Shown in pieces: positions 33,267 through 42,164 of a stretch of 64,000 nt of DNA. The position numbers were made by a program, and so were the translations under genes. The notes beneath the pieces are model-generated. The model had not been told where the DNA came from, searched no databases, and saw nothing but the letters and a program-made list of their open reading frames with translations. Source of the stretch: Exiguobacterium alkaliphilum 12/1 (GTDB lineage Bacteria; Bacillota; Bacilli; Exiguobacteriales; Exiguobacteriaceae); the NCBI RefSeq assembly GCF_000714435.1, contig NZ_JJMW01000058.1, positions 58,609-122,608 of the forward strand, given 5' to 3'. Positions within the stretch are counted from its first letter, which is position 1, and every line of letters begins with the position of its first letter.

Positions 33267-34151
33267 ATGCTACATAAACTTGCTACAGAACGACGGAATG
33301 AACGGACGATGCACTTAGACGAGCTGTCTGTCGAGACGTTATTGACCGTGATGAACGAGGAAGACGAGCGTGTGCCACACGTCATCAAGGAAGAGGTACC
33401 TGTCATCGCCCGAGTGGCAGAACGGGCCATCGCTTCGTTCAAACAAGGCGGACGTTTGATTTATCTCGGCGCCGGCACGAGTGGACGACTCGGGATTTTG
33501 GATGCGGCCGAATGTGTGCCGACGTTCGGGGTATCACCGGATATGGTCGTCGGACTTATCGCTGGGGGCGAACGCGCACTCATCAAGGCGGTCGAAGGGG
33601 CAGAGGACAGCAAAGATTTGGCGGTTAACGATTTGAAAGCGCTTCACTTGACGGAGCGCGACACGGTCGTCGGCATCGCGGCGAGCGGACGGACACCGTA
33701 CGTCATCGGCGGACTCGATTACGCCCGTGAAGTCGGGGCGACGACGGCGGCATTATCTTGCAACAAAGGTTCAAAAATCAGTGAACACGCCGAGTTCAAA
33801 ATCGAGGTCGAGACGGGTCCGGAAGTGTTGACCGGATCGACGCGACTGAAGGCCGGGACGGCGCAAAAGCTCGTCCTGAACATGATCTCGACGGCGTCGA
33901 TGATTGGCATCGGCAAAGTGTATCAAAACTTGATGGTCGACGTGCAACCGACGAATGAGAAGTTAGAGATTCGGGCGAAACGGATGATTGCGGAAGCGAC
34001 AGGGGTCGACGAACAGACGGCCGCGCGTTATTTCGATTCATCGAACGGTCACGTCAAGACGGCTATCGTCATGATTTTAGCCGACGTCCCGTATGCGGAG
34101 GCAGTCGAGCGACTAGAGCGTGCGAACGGATTCGTCCGCGACGCGTTATAA
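33267..34151 (+). CDS. murQ: N-acetylmuramic acid 6-phosphate etherase
   Basis: A 294-residue SIS-domain lyase that splits the lactyl ether of MurNAc-6P to GlcNAc-6P and D-lactate. GAGTSGRLGILDAAE and GGERALIKAVEGAEDS are conserved active-site stretches (Glu of the DAAE turn and Glu of EGAEDS region), and VVGIAASGRTPYVIGGLDYA is the second SIS motif. The ATG at 33267 is 9 nt after AAAGG; the upstream frame is leader. The next gene, murP, starts 13 nt after its stop. Confidence 0.95.
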   Translation: MLHKLATERRNERTMHLDELSVETLLTVMNEEDERVPHVIKEEVPVIARVAERAIASFKQGGRLIYLGAGTSGRLGILDAAECVPTFGVSPDMVVGLIAGGERALIKAVEGAEDSKDLAVNDLKALHLTERDTVVGIAASGRTPYVIGGLDYAREVGATTAALSCNKGSKISEHAEFKIEVETGPEVLTGSTRLKAGTAQKLVLNMISTASMIGIGKVYQNLMVDVQPTNEKLEIRAKRMIAEATGVDEQTAARYFDSSNGHVKTAIVMILADVPYAEAVERLERANGFVRDAL

Positions 34152-34164
34152 GGGGGAACACGAG

Positions 34165-35538
34165 ATGAAGAAAGAAGAGGTGTTGGCACACGCCATACTC
34201 GAGCATGTCGGGGGGAAAGACAACATCCGTCAGCTCGCACATTGCATGACGCGCGTGCGTTTGGCGTTAAAAGATCCGACAAAAGCGAATATCGAAGGTT
34301 TGAAAAAAATCGACGGTGTCATGGGGGTCATCGATGACGAGACGCTCCAAATCGTCGTCGGGCCGGGGACGGTCAACCGCGTCGCCGATCATTTGAGCCG
34401 CGAGACGGGACTTGCGATCGGGGAAGAAGCGGTCGATGCGAACTTGACGCCGGACGAACGGGCCGCCATCGAGCGTCAAAAAGTGAAAGAGAAGCAGAAG
34501 TCACCGTTCAAGCGTTTCTTGCGTCGCTTAGGAAATATCTTCATCCCGCTCATCCCGGGACTTGTCGCCTCGGGAATCATTAACGGGACGGCGAACTTCG
34601 CGAAAAACGCCGGCGTTGACCCGACCGAGACGTGGATGCAAATCCTCTTATTGCTTGGTAGCACGGTCTTTGCGTATCTCGCCATCCTCGTCGGCTGGAA
34701 CACGGCGAAAGAGTTCGGTGGGACACCGGTACTCGGAGCCATCGCCGGGGGGATTCTCTTCAACCCGATGCTCGCCGACATTACGATTTACGGGGAGCCG
34801 CTCGTCGTCGGACGTGGTGGATTGTTCGGGGTCATCTTTGCCGCATGGCTCATGACGTACATCGAGAAAAACGTCCGTCGCTTCATGCCGACGGCGGTCG
34901 ATATCATCTTCACACCGCTCCTCACCGTCCTCGTCGTCGGTTTCACGGCGCTTTATGCGATCATGCCGGTCGCGGGCGTATTGTCAGACGGCATCATGCG
35001 TGGGTTGAACGCCGTGCTTGAGATTGGTGGGCCGCTCGCCGGCGCCGTCCTCGCCGGTTTCTTCCTCCCGCTCGTCATGGTCGGGTTGCACCACGGGTTG
35101 ACGCCGATTCACTTGGAGCTCCTGAACACGGTCGGGAACACGGCGCTCTTGCCGATCCTCGCGATGGCCGGTGCCGGACAAGTCGGGGCCGCGCTTGCGA
35201 TTTTCGTGAAGACGCGCAACCAACGTCTCCGTAACATCATCAAAGGTGCGATTCCGGTCGGATTCCTCGGAATCGGCGAGCCACTCCTCTACGGGGTCAC
35301 GCTCCCGCTCGGGCGTCCGTTCTTGACGGCGTGTATGGGCGCCGCGGTCGGTGGTGCGTTCCAGGCGACGATGAAGACAGCCGCGCTCGGGATTGGCGTC
35401 TCAGGGCTCTCGCTCACGCCGCTCATCGACAACGGCATGTACTTGACGTATATTGGAGGTCTCGTCATCTCGTATACGGCAGGCTTCATCTTCACGTACC
35501 TCTTCGGCTTCAAAGAAGAGATGGCAGACGGGATTTGA
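34165..35538 (+). CDS. murP: PTS MurNAc transporter, EIIBC
   Basis: A 457-residue phosphotransferase permease. The EIIB domain (1-90) has the phosphocysteine Cys27 in LAHCMTRVRLALKD and IVVGPGTVNRVADHL. The EIIC domain (about 110-457) has roughly ten helices, with GEPLLYGVTLPLGRPF as the conserved GEPxxYG/substrate loop. No EIIA domain is attached, so a general glucose-type EIIA must serve. The ATG at 34165 follows AAGGGGGAA. The neighbours murQ and mupG support MurNAc or MurNAc-GlcNAc as substrate. Confidence 0.93.
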   Translation: MKKEEVLAHAILEHVGGKDNIRQLAHCMTRVRLALKDPTKANIEGLKKIDGVMGVIDDETLQIVVGPGTVNRVADHLSRETGLAIGEEAVDANLTPDERAAIERQKVKEKQKSPFKRFLRRLGNIFIPLIPGLVASGIINGTANFAKNAGVDPTETWMQILLLLGSTVFAYLAILVGWNTAKEFGGTPVLGAIAGGILFNPMLADITIYGEPLVVGRGGLFGVIFAAWLMTYIEKNVRRFMPTAVDIIFTPLLTVLVVGFTALYAIMPVAGVLSDGIMRGLNAVLEIGGPLAGAVLAGFFLPLVMVGLHHGLTPIHLELLNTVGNTALLPILAMAGAGQVGAALAIFVKTRNQRLRNIIKGAIPVGFLGIGEPLLYGVTLPLGRPFLTACMGAAVGGAFQATMKTAALGIGVSGLSLTPLIDNGMYLTYIGGLVISYTAGFIFTYLFGFKEEMADGI

Positions 35539-35544
35539 CAATCG

Positions 35545-35570
35545 AGGTGGCTCTTTGGAGTCACCTTTTT
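35545..35570 (+). terminator. Intrinsic terminator between murP and mupG
   Basis: Stem AGGTGGCTC/GAGTCACCT with loop TTTG, then TTTT. It sits only 18 nt ahead of the mupG start, so it should lower mupG expression relative to murQ-murP. Confidence 0.75.
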
Positions 35571-35587
35571 GCATAGGAGGAAGGCAG

Positions 35588-36640
35588 ATGAGAGGACTAT
35601 CGGTTTATTTGAGTCAGCCTGTGACGGCTGCATACGAGACGTGGCTCGCCGAGATGCGTCAGAGCGGGTTCACGTCGCTATTCACGTCGCTCCATATCCC
35701 CGAGGATGACGCGTCCGTCTACACGGAACGGCTCGAACACCTCGGGCGAATCGCCAAGGCGCTCGAGATGGAACTGTTCGCGGACATCGCCCCGACGTCG
35801 CTCGAAGCACTCGGGAAGACGTGGGACGACGCGCATACGCTCCTCGACTGGGGCGTGACCGGACTTCGCGTCGATTATGGCGTGACGCCGAAGCAAGTGG
35901 CCGACTTGTCGCAGCGGATGACGGTCGCGCTGAACGCGAGCACGTTGTCCGAAACGGAACTGGCCGAGATGGTGCGCCACGGTCTCGATTTGAGGCGGGT
36001 CGAAGCGTGGCACAATTTCTATCCGCGACCAGAGACAGGGCTTGAGCGGACATGGTTCGATGAAAAGAATGCGTGGCTGAAAGGCCAAGGCATCCGCGTC
36101 CAAGCGTTCATCCCGGGAGACGGGACGCTTCGTGGGCCGCTGTTTGAACGGCTCCCGACGCTTGAAGACCATCGCACGTTGTCACCGTTCGCCTGTTTCC
36201 TTGACCTCGAACGACACGTCGACCGGATTCTACTCGGTGACCCGGCCGTGACCGACGAGACGCGTGAGCAGTTCAAGGCGTATGACGACGGAATCGTCTT
36301 GCTTCGAGCCGAAGCGGTATGCCCGCTCGAACCGATGCTCCGTGATGTGCAGACGAACCGGATGGACCCGGCCCGTGATATCGTCCGTTCGGTCGAGTCG
36401 CGCGCCTACGGTCGGCCTGGTCACCGCCTCGTCGAACCGCTCGCCGCGGCGCCGCGTCCGCTCGGGACGATTACGATTGACAACACGAACTACGGTCGGT
36501 ATGCTGGCGAGATGCAAGTGACGAAGCGCGATTTGGACATGGACGACCGTGTGAACGTCATCGGCCGCGTCATTGCCGAAGACCGTCCGCTCATCCGTTT
36601 CATCGGACCGGGCGTCATGTTCCGCGTCTGTTGGGATTGA
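35588..36640 (+). CDS. mupG: 6-phospho-N-acetylmuramidase MupG (DUF871)
   Basis: A 350-residue enzyme of the DUF871/GH170 family that hydrolyses MurNAc-6P-GlcNAc inside the cell. The N-terminal TIM-barrel (GLSVYLSQPVTAAYETWLAE; ELFADIAPTSLEALG; GVTGLRVDYGVTP; HNFYPRPETGL) is followed by a cyclophilin-like C-terminal domain from about 240. The order of genes is like the Staphylococcus mupG-murQ-murP-murR locus, rearranged. AGGAGGAAGGCAG fixes the ATG at 35588 inside a longer open frame. Confidence 0.92.
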   Translation: MRGLSVYLSQPVTAAYETWLAEMRQSGFTSLFTSLHIPEDDASVYTERLEHLGRIAKALEMELFADIAPTSLEALGKTWDDAHTLLDWGVTGLRVDYGVTPKQVADLSQRMTVALNASTLSETELAEMVRHGLDLRRVEAWHNFYPRPETGLERTWFDEKNAWLKGQGIRVQAFIPGDGTLRGPLFERLPTLEDHRTLSPFACFLDLERHVDRILLGDPAVTDETREQFKAYDDGIVLLRAEAVCPLEPMLRDVQTNRMDPARDIVRSVESRAYGRPGHRLVEPLAAAPRPLGTITIDNTNYGRYAGEMQVTKRDLDMDDRVNVIGRVIAEDRPLIRFIGPGVMFRVCWD

Positions 36641-36648
36641 GTTCAGCA

Positions 36649-36678
36649 TTGCCACATTCCCGCTTCTTTGTGTAAAGT
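36649..36678 (+). promoter_or_regulatory. Promoter upstream of ywhD-like gene
   Basis: TTGCCA (36649-36654) and TAAAGT (36673-36678), 18-nt spacer. Confidence 0.5.
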
Positions 36679-36699
36679 AGAGAGGGAGGGACGCAACTT

Positions 36700-37203
36700 A
36701 TGAAAGACATCAACTTCAATATCATCGCTGATGATTCGACGGACGGCCACGGTGGTTACGGCGTCGGCTCGCTCAGTTTGAACAATATGTCCCCGGTCAT
36801 CATCGACGTCGAGGCGGGCACTGCCGTCATCGACATGGGTGCGATGCATGCCAAGTCGGCGATTGAAAAACGTATCAAGTTTTTGACCGATCGGGACGCC
36901 GTGCCGAACGGAAAACCGTATTGGATTGTCTGGGTGACGGTCGGTCGGAAGCCGGACGGGTTCTACTACGGCGGCGTCGCGGCGTGCGATATGACGGTCG
37001 ACCTTGAAGCGCGACGAGGCTATAAACTATTGCCGTACCATGTCAACCAGATGGACAAGTCACTGAAAGGCCGCATCTTGATTGACATGATGGACGCCCC
37101 GTCTCGGGACGTGTTGGCGCGCTTTTTGCAACAGTACCGTCCTGAAATTTGGGAACAGTCGACTGAGCTGCAAGATGAATTGACTCGCTTAACTGCCGAG
37201 TAA
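36700..37203 (+). CDS. ywhD: YwhD family protein
   Basis: A 167-residue cytoplasmic protein found widely in Bacillales under the name YwhD. The Gly/His-rich start FNIIADDSTDGHGGYGVGSL, then DVEAGTAVIDMGAMHAKSAI and FYYGGVAACDMTVDLEAR are the conserved blocks. No catalytic role is established. Single gene between its own promoter and terminator. In B. subtilis the orthologue lies near speE and ywhB, both of which also occur in this window. Confidence 0.85.
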   Translation: MKDINFNIIADDSTDGHGGYGVGSLSLNNMSPVIIDVEAGTAVIDMGAMHAKSAIEKRIKFLTDRDAVPNGKPYWIVWVTVGRKPDGFYYGGVAACDMTVDLEARRGYKLLPYHVNQMDKSLKGRILIDMMDAPSRDVLARFLQQYRPEIWEQSTELQDELTRLTAE

Positions 37204-37238
37204 AAAGATTGGACCGTCCGCGGTCTCCAATCTTTTTT
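37203..37238 (+). terminator. Intrinsic terminator after ywhD
   Basis: Stem AAAGATTGGA/TCCAATCTTT with an inner CCG/CGG step, followed by a T run. Confidence 0.82.
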
Positions 37239-37298
37239 GTTTGGCATGAAGCGAAGGCGGGAACATACGCCTGTTATGACATTGTGATACAGCCGCAA

Positions 37299-37328
37299 TT
37301 GTATGAAAATTCAGTATTATGGTATACT
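37299..37328 (+). promoter_or_regulatory. Extended -10 promoter of dicarboxylate symporter gene
   Basis: TTGTAT (37299-37304), 18-nt spacer, TGG extension and TATACT (37323-37328). Confidence 0.6.
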
Positions 37329-37361
37329 ATACGCACTGTGTAAAAAAGAAAGGGTGACACG

Positions 37362-38624
37362 ATGAGTGAAACGAAGAAAATTCTAATTGGTCTTGTACTG
37401 GGGGTCGTCGTCGGGCTCGGGCTCGCTGGCCTGTCTGGCAACGTATATGACATCGTCAATACGTACATACTCTCCCCGGTCGGGACAGTGTTTTTAAACT
37501 TGATTAAAATGTTGGTCGTGCCGATTGTCTTCTTCTCAATCATTCTCGGCGTCATGGGTCTTGGGGACCCGAAAGAGCTCGGGCGTGTCGGGTCGAAAGC
37601 GCTCCTCTTCTTCTTGACGACGACGGCGCTCGCCATCATGCTCGCGATGGGCGTCGCATCGGTCATCCAGCCGGGTGAGCGTGGCGACTTCGCGACGGCG
37701 AACCTAGAGTTCGAGACGGCGGCGACGGATGAGTCGTCGAATATCGTCCAGACGTTCGTCAACATGATTCCGACGAACCCGATTCAATCGCTCGCAGAAG
37801 GCAACATGCTTCAGATTATCGTCTTTGCGGCCTTGATCGGTTTCGCGATGATCGCCCTCGGGGACCGTGCCAAATCGTGGCGCCGGTTCGTCAAACAAGG
37901 GGATCGCATCATGATGCATCTCATCCATTTGGTTATGAAGCTCGCGCCGTATGGTGCGTTCGCCTTGATTGCCTCGGCGATTGGTGGCATCGGTCTTGAT
38001 GCCGTTCGTGCGATGGCGTGGTACATGTTCGCTGTCGTCTTGACGCTCTTCTTACATGCGACCATCGTCTATGGCGGGGCGCTCCTCTTCCTCGGGAAGA
38101 TGAGCCCGGTGTTCTTCTTCAAGAACTTTAATGAAGCGATCACGCTCGCCTTCTCGACGTCGTCGTCGAACGCGACGCTCCCGGTATCGATGGAGCTCGC
38201 TCAGACGAAACTTGGCGTGCCACGTTCCATCTCGTCATTCGTCCAGCCGCTCGGTGCGACGGTGAACATGGACGGGACGGCCATCATGCAAGGGGTCGCG
38301 ACGATTTTCATCGCGCAAGTGTTTGCGGCTGACTTGACGATTGCACAGCTAGCGACTGTCGTCATCACGGCAGTGCTCGCCTCAGTTGGAACGGCCGGGG
38401 TTCCGGGTGTCGGGCTCATCATGCTCGCGCTCGTCTTACAATCGGTCAACTTGCCAGTCGAAGGGATCGCCCTCATCATCGGGGTCGACCGGATTCTTGA
38501 TATGCTGCGGACATCGGTCAACATCACTGGTGATGCGACGTGTGCGGTCGTCGTATCGAAACTTGAAGAGAAACACCTCCCGCCTGTCGACGAAGACGCG
38601 TGGGACGAAGTCGAAGCGAAGTAA
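37362..38624 (+). CDS. Dicarboxylate/amino acid:cation symporter (DAACS, GltT/DctA type)
   Basis: A 420-residue transporter with about eight helices and two hairpin loops. AFSTSSSNATLPVSM is the serine-rich HP1 motif; VNMDGTAIMQGVATIFIAQ is the NMDGT helix 7 motif with the Na+ site; and VGTAGVPGVGLIMLALVL is HP2. The family takes up glutamate, aspartate or C4-dicarboxylates with Na+ or H+. A clear extended -10 promoter precedes it and a terminator follows, so it is monocistronic. The substrate is not fixed by sequence here. Confidence 0.93.
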   Translation: MSETKKILIGLVLGVVVGLGLAGLSGNVYDIVNTYILSPVGTVFLNLIKMLVVPIVFFSIILGVMGLGDPKELGRVGSKALLFFLTTTALAIMLAMGVASVIQPGERGDFATANLEFETAATDESSNIVQTFVNMIPTNPIQSLAEGNMLQIIVFAALIGFAMIALGDRAKSWRRFVKQGDRIMMHLIHLVMKLAPYGAFALIASAIGGIGLDAVRAMAWYMFAVVLTLFLHATIVYGGALLFLGKMSPVFFFKNFNEAITLAFSTSSSNATLPVSMELAQTKLGVPRSISSFVQPLGATVNMDGTAIMQGVATIFIAQVFAADLTIAQLATVVITAVLASVGTAGVPGVGLIMLALVLQSVNLPVEGIALIIGVDRILDMLRTSVNITGDATCAVVVSKLEEKHLPPVDEDAWDEVEAK

Positions 38625-38628
38625 CAGA

Positions 38629-38665
38629 AAAAGGCTGCCCCGCGAGGACGGGACAGCCTTTTCGT
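38629..38665 (+). terminator. Intrinsic terminator after symporter gene
   Basis: Arms AAAAGGCTG-CCCG and CGGG-CAGCCTTTT (one mismatch), then TTCG. Confidence 0.78.
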
Positions 38666-38684
38666 TTGAAAGGAAGTGTGTGCG

Positions 38685-39215
38685 ATGGAATGGGCACTTC
38701 TCCCACTCCCGCTGTTTGTCATCATCAGCATCGTATTGAATATACTGATTGCCGTCGCCGGCGTCTTGCCGAGCGCGTTTTTGACGGCGCTGAACGTTCA
38801 ACTGCTCGGTTTCGGGCCGGGCGTCGCGGTCTCGATCATCGGCGAGGCCGTCGGGGCCATCATTAGTTTCATCGTCTATCGAAAAGCGCTCCAGCCGTAT
38901 ACGTCGCCGACCGGGACACGGTTCAAACGGCTGAGGGAAGCGGAAGGGATAGAGGCGTGGTTCCTCGTCCTCAGCATGCGGCTCATGCCGTTCGTGCCGT
39001 CGGGTCTCGTCACGTTATCAGCGGCGTTTAGCCGGATGACGCTACCCTCGTTCGCCGTGGCAAGCACGCTCGGCAAAGTCCCGGCCCTCTTGATTGAAGC
39101 GCTCGCCGTGACGGCGATCCTATACGTCGCGACCGGGTGGCAAATCGCGCTAATCGCCATGGTCGGCATCATCTATGTCGTCTGGCGTCGTCATAAGAGT
39201 GGCGAGAAGATGTGA
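38685..39215 (+). CDS. TVP38/TMEM64 (VTT domain) membrane protein
   Basis: A 176-residue protein with five to six hydrophobic segments. VAGVLPSAFLTALNVQLLGF with the re-entrant motif, GEAVGAIISFIVYRKAL, and RLMPFVPSGLVTLSAAFSRM are the VTT-domain hallmarks (compare the DedA/YdjX family). Such proteins are linked to lipid scrambling and membrane homeostasis. The ATG at 38685 follows AAAGGAAG by 8-9 nt. Its last 25 bases overlap the 3' end of the convergent cardiolipin synthase gene. Confidence 0.85.
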   Translation: MEWALLPLPLFVIISIVLNILIAVAGVLPSAFLTALNVQLLGFGPGVAVSIIGEAVGAIISFIVYRKALQPYTSPTGTRFKRLREAEGIEAWFLVLSMRLMPFVPSGLVTLSAAFSRMTLPSFAVASTLGKVPALLIEALAVTAILYVATGWQIALIAMVGIIYVVWRRHKSGEKM

Positions 39216-40711
39216 CAGAACGCTTCGACGAACCGTTTGCCGTTCGTCTTCTTCCGCAGGATCGACCAGTCGATGAGGATGGATTCGTCAAAGTCTTTTA
39301 AGAAGGCGTCATGCAGTTCTTGGACCGAGGACGTCTCGAATTGGGCGATTGTCATCTCGTGATTCAAATACATGCTCCGAAAGTCTAAATTAGCCGTCCC
39401 GACGAGTGCGATTTTGCCATCGATGAGGACGGTTTTCGCATGGATGAAATGGCGATTGTATTTATAAATGCGGACGTTTCGTTTCAGCAATTGTTCGAAA
39501 TAATATTCCGTCGCGTGGAAGCTGAACCATTCGTCGCCTTTCCCGGGGACGACGATGCGGACGTCGATGCCGCTCTTGCCGGCCACTTCGAGCAGGGCGA
39601 GCAGTTCCGGTGGCGGAATCAAGTACGGGGTCGTGATCCAAATCGATTCTTTCGCCTCCATCATGAGCTGCATCAGACCATCACGGATCGTAACGTCTTT
39701 ACCGGGCGAGGTGACGAGCAGTTGTGTCGCTCCGTTCGAATCCTTTGGTTCATCGATGAAATATTCAGGGAGATGCTCTTCGTTCGCGAACAAGTCCCAC
39801 GTCTCTTTGTCGTCCTCGATGCCGGCATAGAGCCAGTTCTCGATAAAGAGGCGCTGCAGTTCACGGACGAGCGGACCTTCGACGCGAAGGTGCGTGTCAC
39901 GCCAAAAGCCGAGTTTTTCTTCTTTCCCCAAATACTCGTCGCCGACGTTCAATCCGCCCGTATAGGCGATCTTCCCATCGATGACGATTAGCTTTTGATG
40001 GTTCCGGAAGTTGGCGTTGAAGACGAGGAGCGGATGGACGACCGGGTCGAACGCTTCGACGTGGACGCGCGATTCGCGGAGCGGCTCGATGAAGTCTTCC
40101 CCGATCTCTTGACTACCGAGCCCGTCGTATAGGAAGCGGACGGTGACGTTCTCGTTCGATTTTTTGATGAGGGCGTCGCGGATTTTCGAAGAGATGTCAT
40201 CGGTTCGGAATAGATAGTATTGGACGTGGATATGGTGCGTCGCTTGCTCGATGTCGCGCAGGACGGCCTCGAACTTCGCCTCACCGTTGACGAGCAGTTT
40301 CGTCGACGTATGCCCGTCGGCCCCGGTCGCCCCGAGCTTTTGGAGTGTGCGGGTGAGCGGGAAGCGATCCGAGACGGCGTTCGCGGTCTCGATGCGCTCC
40401 ATCTCAATCGCTTGGCGGAACATGCGAATCTCGGACGACGTCCGTTTGACGCGGCGGTGGCGTCGCGGCGTCCGACCGAACATGACCCAGGCGAGGGCGC
40501 CGAGGAACGGGATGAACAGTACCGCGAGCAGCCAAGCGAGTTTTGCCTGCGGTTGGACTTGGTCAAACAGGATTTGCCAGCCGACGATGAGCGGGGCGGC
40601 GATGGCGATAACGATCAAGAAAGGAATCAATCCATCAATCGAGTACAGGAGGACAAGAAGGAGCATACCGAGCAGGATCATCGTGAAAAATTGTAAGACG
40701 CGTCGTTTCAA
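39191..40711 (-). CDS. Cardiolipin synthase (phospholipase D family)
   Basis: A roughly 506-residue membrane enzyme joining two phosphatidylglycerols to cardiolipin. Two N-terminal helices (about 8-27 and 32-48) and FGRTPRRHRR precede two HKD motifs, FRNHQKLIVIDGKIAYTGG and HAKTVLIDGKIALVGTANLD. TTG at 40711 lies 6 nt after AGAAGGTG; the GTG at 40720 overlaps that site and is less likely. It ends in SPLL, the usual short hydrophobic tail. Bacillus has several paralogues (ClsA, YwjE, YwiE); which one this is was not resolved. Confidence 0.93.
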   Translation of the reverse strand: MKRRVLQFFTMILLGMLLLVLLYSIDGLIPFLIVIAIAAPLIVGWQILFDQVQPQAKLAWLLAVLFIPFLGALAWVMFGRTPRRHRRVKRTSSEIRMFRQAIEMERIETANAVSDRFPLTRTLQKLGATGADGHTSTKLLVNGEAKFEAVLRDIEQATHHIHVQYYLFRTDDISSKIRDALIKKSNENVTVRFLYDGLGSQEIGEDFIEPLRESRVHVEAFDPVVHPLLVFNANFRNHQKLIVIDGKIAYTGGLNVGDEYLGKEEKLGFWRDTHLRVEGPLVRELQRLFIENWLYAGIEDDKETWDLFANEEHLPEYFIDEPKDSNGATQLLVTSPGKDVTIRDGLMQLMMEAKESIWITTPYLIPPPELLALLEVAGKSGIDVRIVVPGKGDEWFSFHATEYYFEQLLKRNVRIYKYNRHFIHAKTVLIDGKIALVGTANLDFRSMYLNHEMTIAQFETSSVQELHDAFLKDFDESILIDWSILRKKTNGKRFVEAFCHIFSPLL

Positions 40712-40852
40712 CAGGTACACCTTCTTTCAGTTCAGTTGTCATCACTGAATTCATTCCACCGTTTACACATTGTTAATCTAAATACACGTTTTGGGATGTG
40801 GTCGACGGGAATGAACCATACTGTACGACGAAAACAATAAAGGGGTGTTTTT

Positions 40853-41002
40853 ATGATGAAACGTAAAGGAACGTTAGCGGCATCATTGCTCGCGACAGGT
40901 ATCATTCTCGGGGCTTGTGGGGGAGCCGACGAGGAGCCGATGGATAACAACGATACAGAGATGCAAAACGATATGGAAGATACGGAAGAAAACGACGACT
41001 AA
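40853..41002 (+). CDS. Small acidic lipoprotein (49 residues)
   Basis: A short gene with AAAGGGGTG 6 nt before the ATG. It encodes MMKRKGTLAASLLATG then IILGAC, a clean lipobox with Cys at residue 22-23, followed by a strongly acidic, low-complexity tail rich in Asp, Glu, Asn and Met that ends in NDD. It would be a lipid-anchored polyanion on the outer face of the membrane. A strong terminator follows directly. No family is recognised; small acidic lipoproteins of this sort occur in Bacillales, and their role is unknown. Confidence 0.8.
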   Translation: MMKRKGTLAASLLATGIILGACGGADEEPMDNNDTEMQNDMEDTEENDD

Positions 41003-41005
41003 AAA

Positions 41006-41034
41006 AATGGCCCCGAGCACATGCTCGGGGCCAT
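41006..41034. terminator. Bidirectional intrinsic terminator
   Basis: Arms AATGGCCCCGAGC and GCTCGGGGCCATT between the small lipoprotein gene and the convergent EAL gene. Confidence 0.85.
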
Positions 41035-41039
41035 TCGTC

Positions 41040-41945
41040 TTAAAGGGCGTATGGGGCCGGTTTACCGAAGTAGTAGCCTTGCGCCAAATCGAAGCCGAGT
41101 TCGCGACAGACGTCGACTTCTTCGGCACGTTCGATACCTTCGGCGAGGAGCGTGATGCCCATCGTCCGGGTCAATTGACGAACGTTTTTCAAAAATGCCC
41201 GTTTCTCGGTATCCTGATCGCAAAATGAGATGTACGACCGATCGATTTTGACATAATCGGGCTCGAGCCGCTTCAACATATCGAGCGTCGAAAAGCCGGC
41301 GCCGACGTCATCGAGGGCGACTTTCATTCCGCGTTTCTTGTATGTAGAGAACACGTGCTGCAAATGGGCCACGTCTTGCACTTTTTCCGTCTCGACGACT
41401 TCGAAGATGAAACGGTCGGGGCTGAGGTCGTAGCGGTCAATCACTTCGAACGTGTGCTGCAGGCAATAGTCCGGGTTGTAAATCGTCGACGGCAAGAAGT
41501 TGATGAACGTCTTCTCGTGAGGCAAGACGGCGTGATACGTCGCTTTAATCGCCTCGGCACGGGCCCGTTGATCGAGCTTTGAGTGCAAGCCGAACCGGTT
41601 AGCGGCTTGGAATAGCTGGCCAGGCGAAATGTCGTTACGACTGCGCAGGAGCGCCTCATAGCCGAAACGTTCCCCGGTATCGAGGTGGACGATCGGTTGC
41701 AAGTGACTCTCGAATTCACCGTGTTGAATGAGCTCGATCATATCGCGGTTGGCGATTTGATCTAATAAACTTCCGGCGGTGACGAGCGCTGTTTGACGAT
41801 TCGTCACGGGATCGATGCAATAAACATCGGTTTGGACGTCCGCGAGCTGACTCGTCAACTCATCGAGTGAGCCATACGGACGCGGCTGTTCATTGACAAC
41901 AACGAGTCCGCGTTCAAAAAATGGGATGGTCGTGGCGCATGCCAC
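41040..41945 (-). CDS. EAL-domain cyclic-di-GMP phosphodiesterase
   Basis: A 301-residue protein with a short N-terminal part (1-75, no recognised sensor) and a complete EAL domain. GYEALLRSRN is the EAL signature; FINFLPSTIY, FEVVETE, ALDDVGAGFSTLDML (the DDxGxG loop), VKIDRS, LLAEGIE and QGYYFGKPAP carry the metal ligands and catalytic Lys/Glu. All appear intact, so hydrolysis of c-di-GMP to pGpG is likely. GTG start after TAGGTGGT. It is cytoplasmic, with no membrane helix. No GGDEF gene lies in the window. Confidence 0.92.
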   Translation of the reverse strand: MACATTIPFFERGLVVVNEQPRPYGSLDELTSQLADVQTDVYCIDPVTNRQTALVTAGSLLDQIANRDMIELIQHGEFESHLQPIVHLDTGERFGYEALLRSRNDISPGQLFQAANRFGLHSKLDQRARAEAIKATYHAVLPHEKTFINFLPSTIYNPDYCLQHTFEVIDRYDLSPDRFIFEVVETEKVQDVAHLQHVFSTYKKRGMKVALDDVGAGFSTLDMLKRLEPDYVKIDRSYISFCDQDTEKRAFLKNVRQLTRTMGITLLAEGIERAEEVDVCRELGFDLAQGYYFGKPAPYAL

Positions 41946-42164
41946 GCAAGGTGACCACCTAACGATTCCTCCTTCCGGTTGTAAAAATTCCTATATATAA
42001 TGTATCGGTCATAACTCACGGAAAACTCACACATCGCGAGTCATTTATAAAAAAATCGTGCAAAATGGGTACAGGTTTTGTATACTTCCTATCGTATGAA
42101 TAAGAAGCGCCTCAAAACGCCACTCGCATACGAACAACTTTTTAATCAGAAAGGGGTTCTATCG

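Noticed and set aside
40251..40748. Plus-strand open frame opposite the N-terminus of cardiolipin synthase
   Set aside because: Shadow of the conserved membrane-anchor region; it would also destroy the reading of the HKD enzyme's N-terminus.
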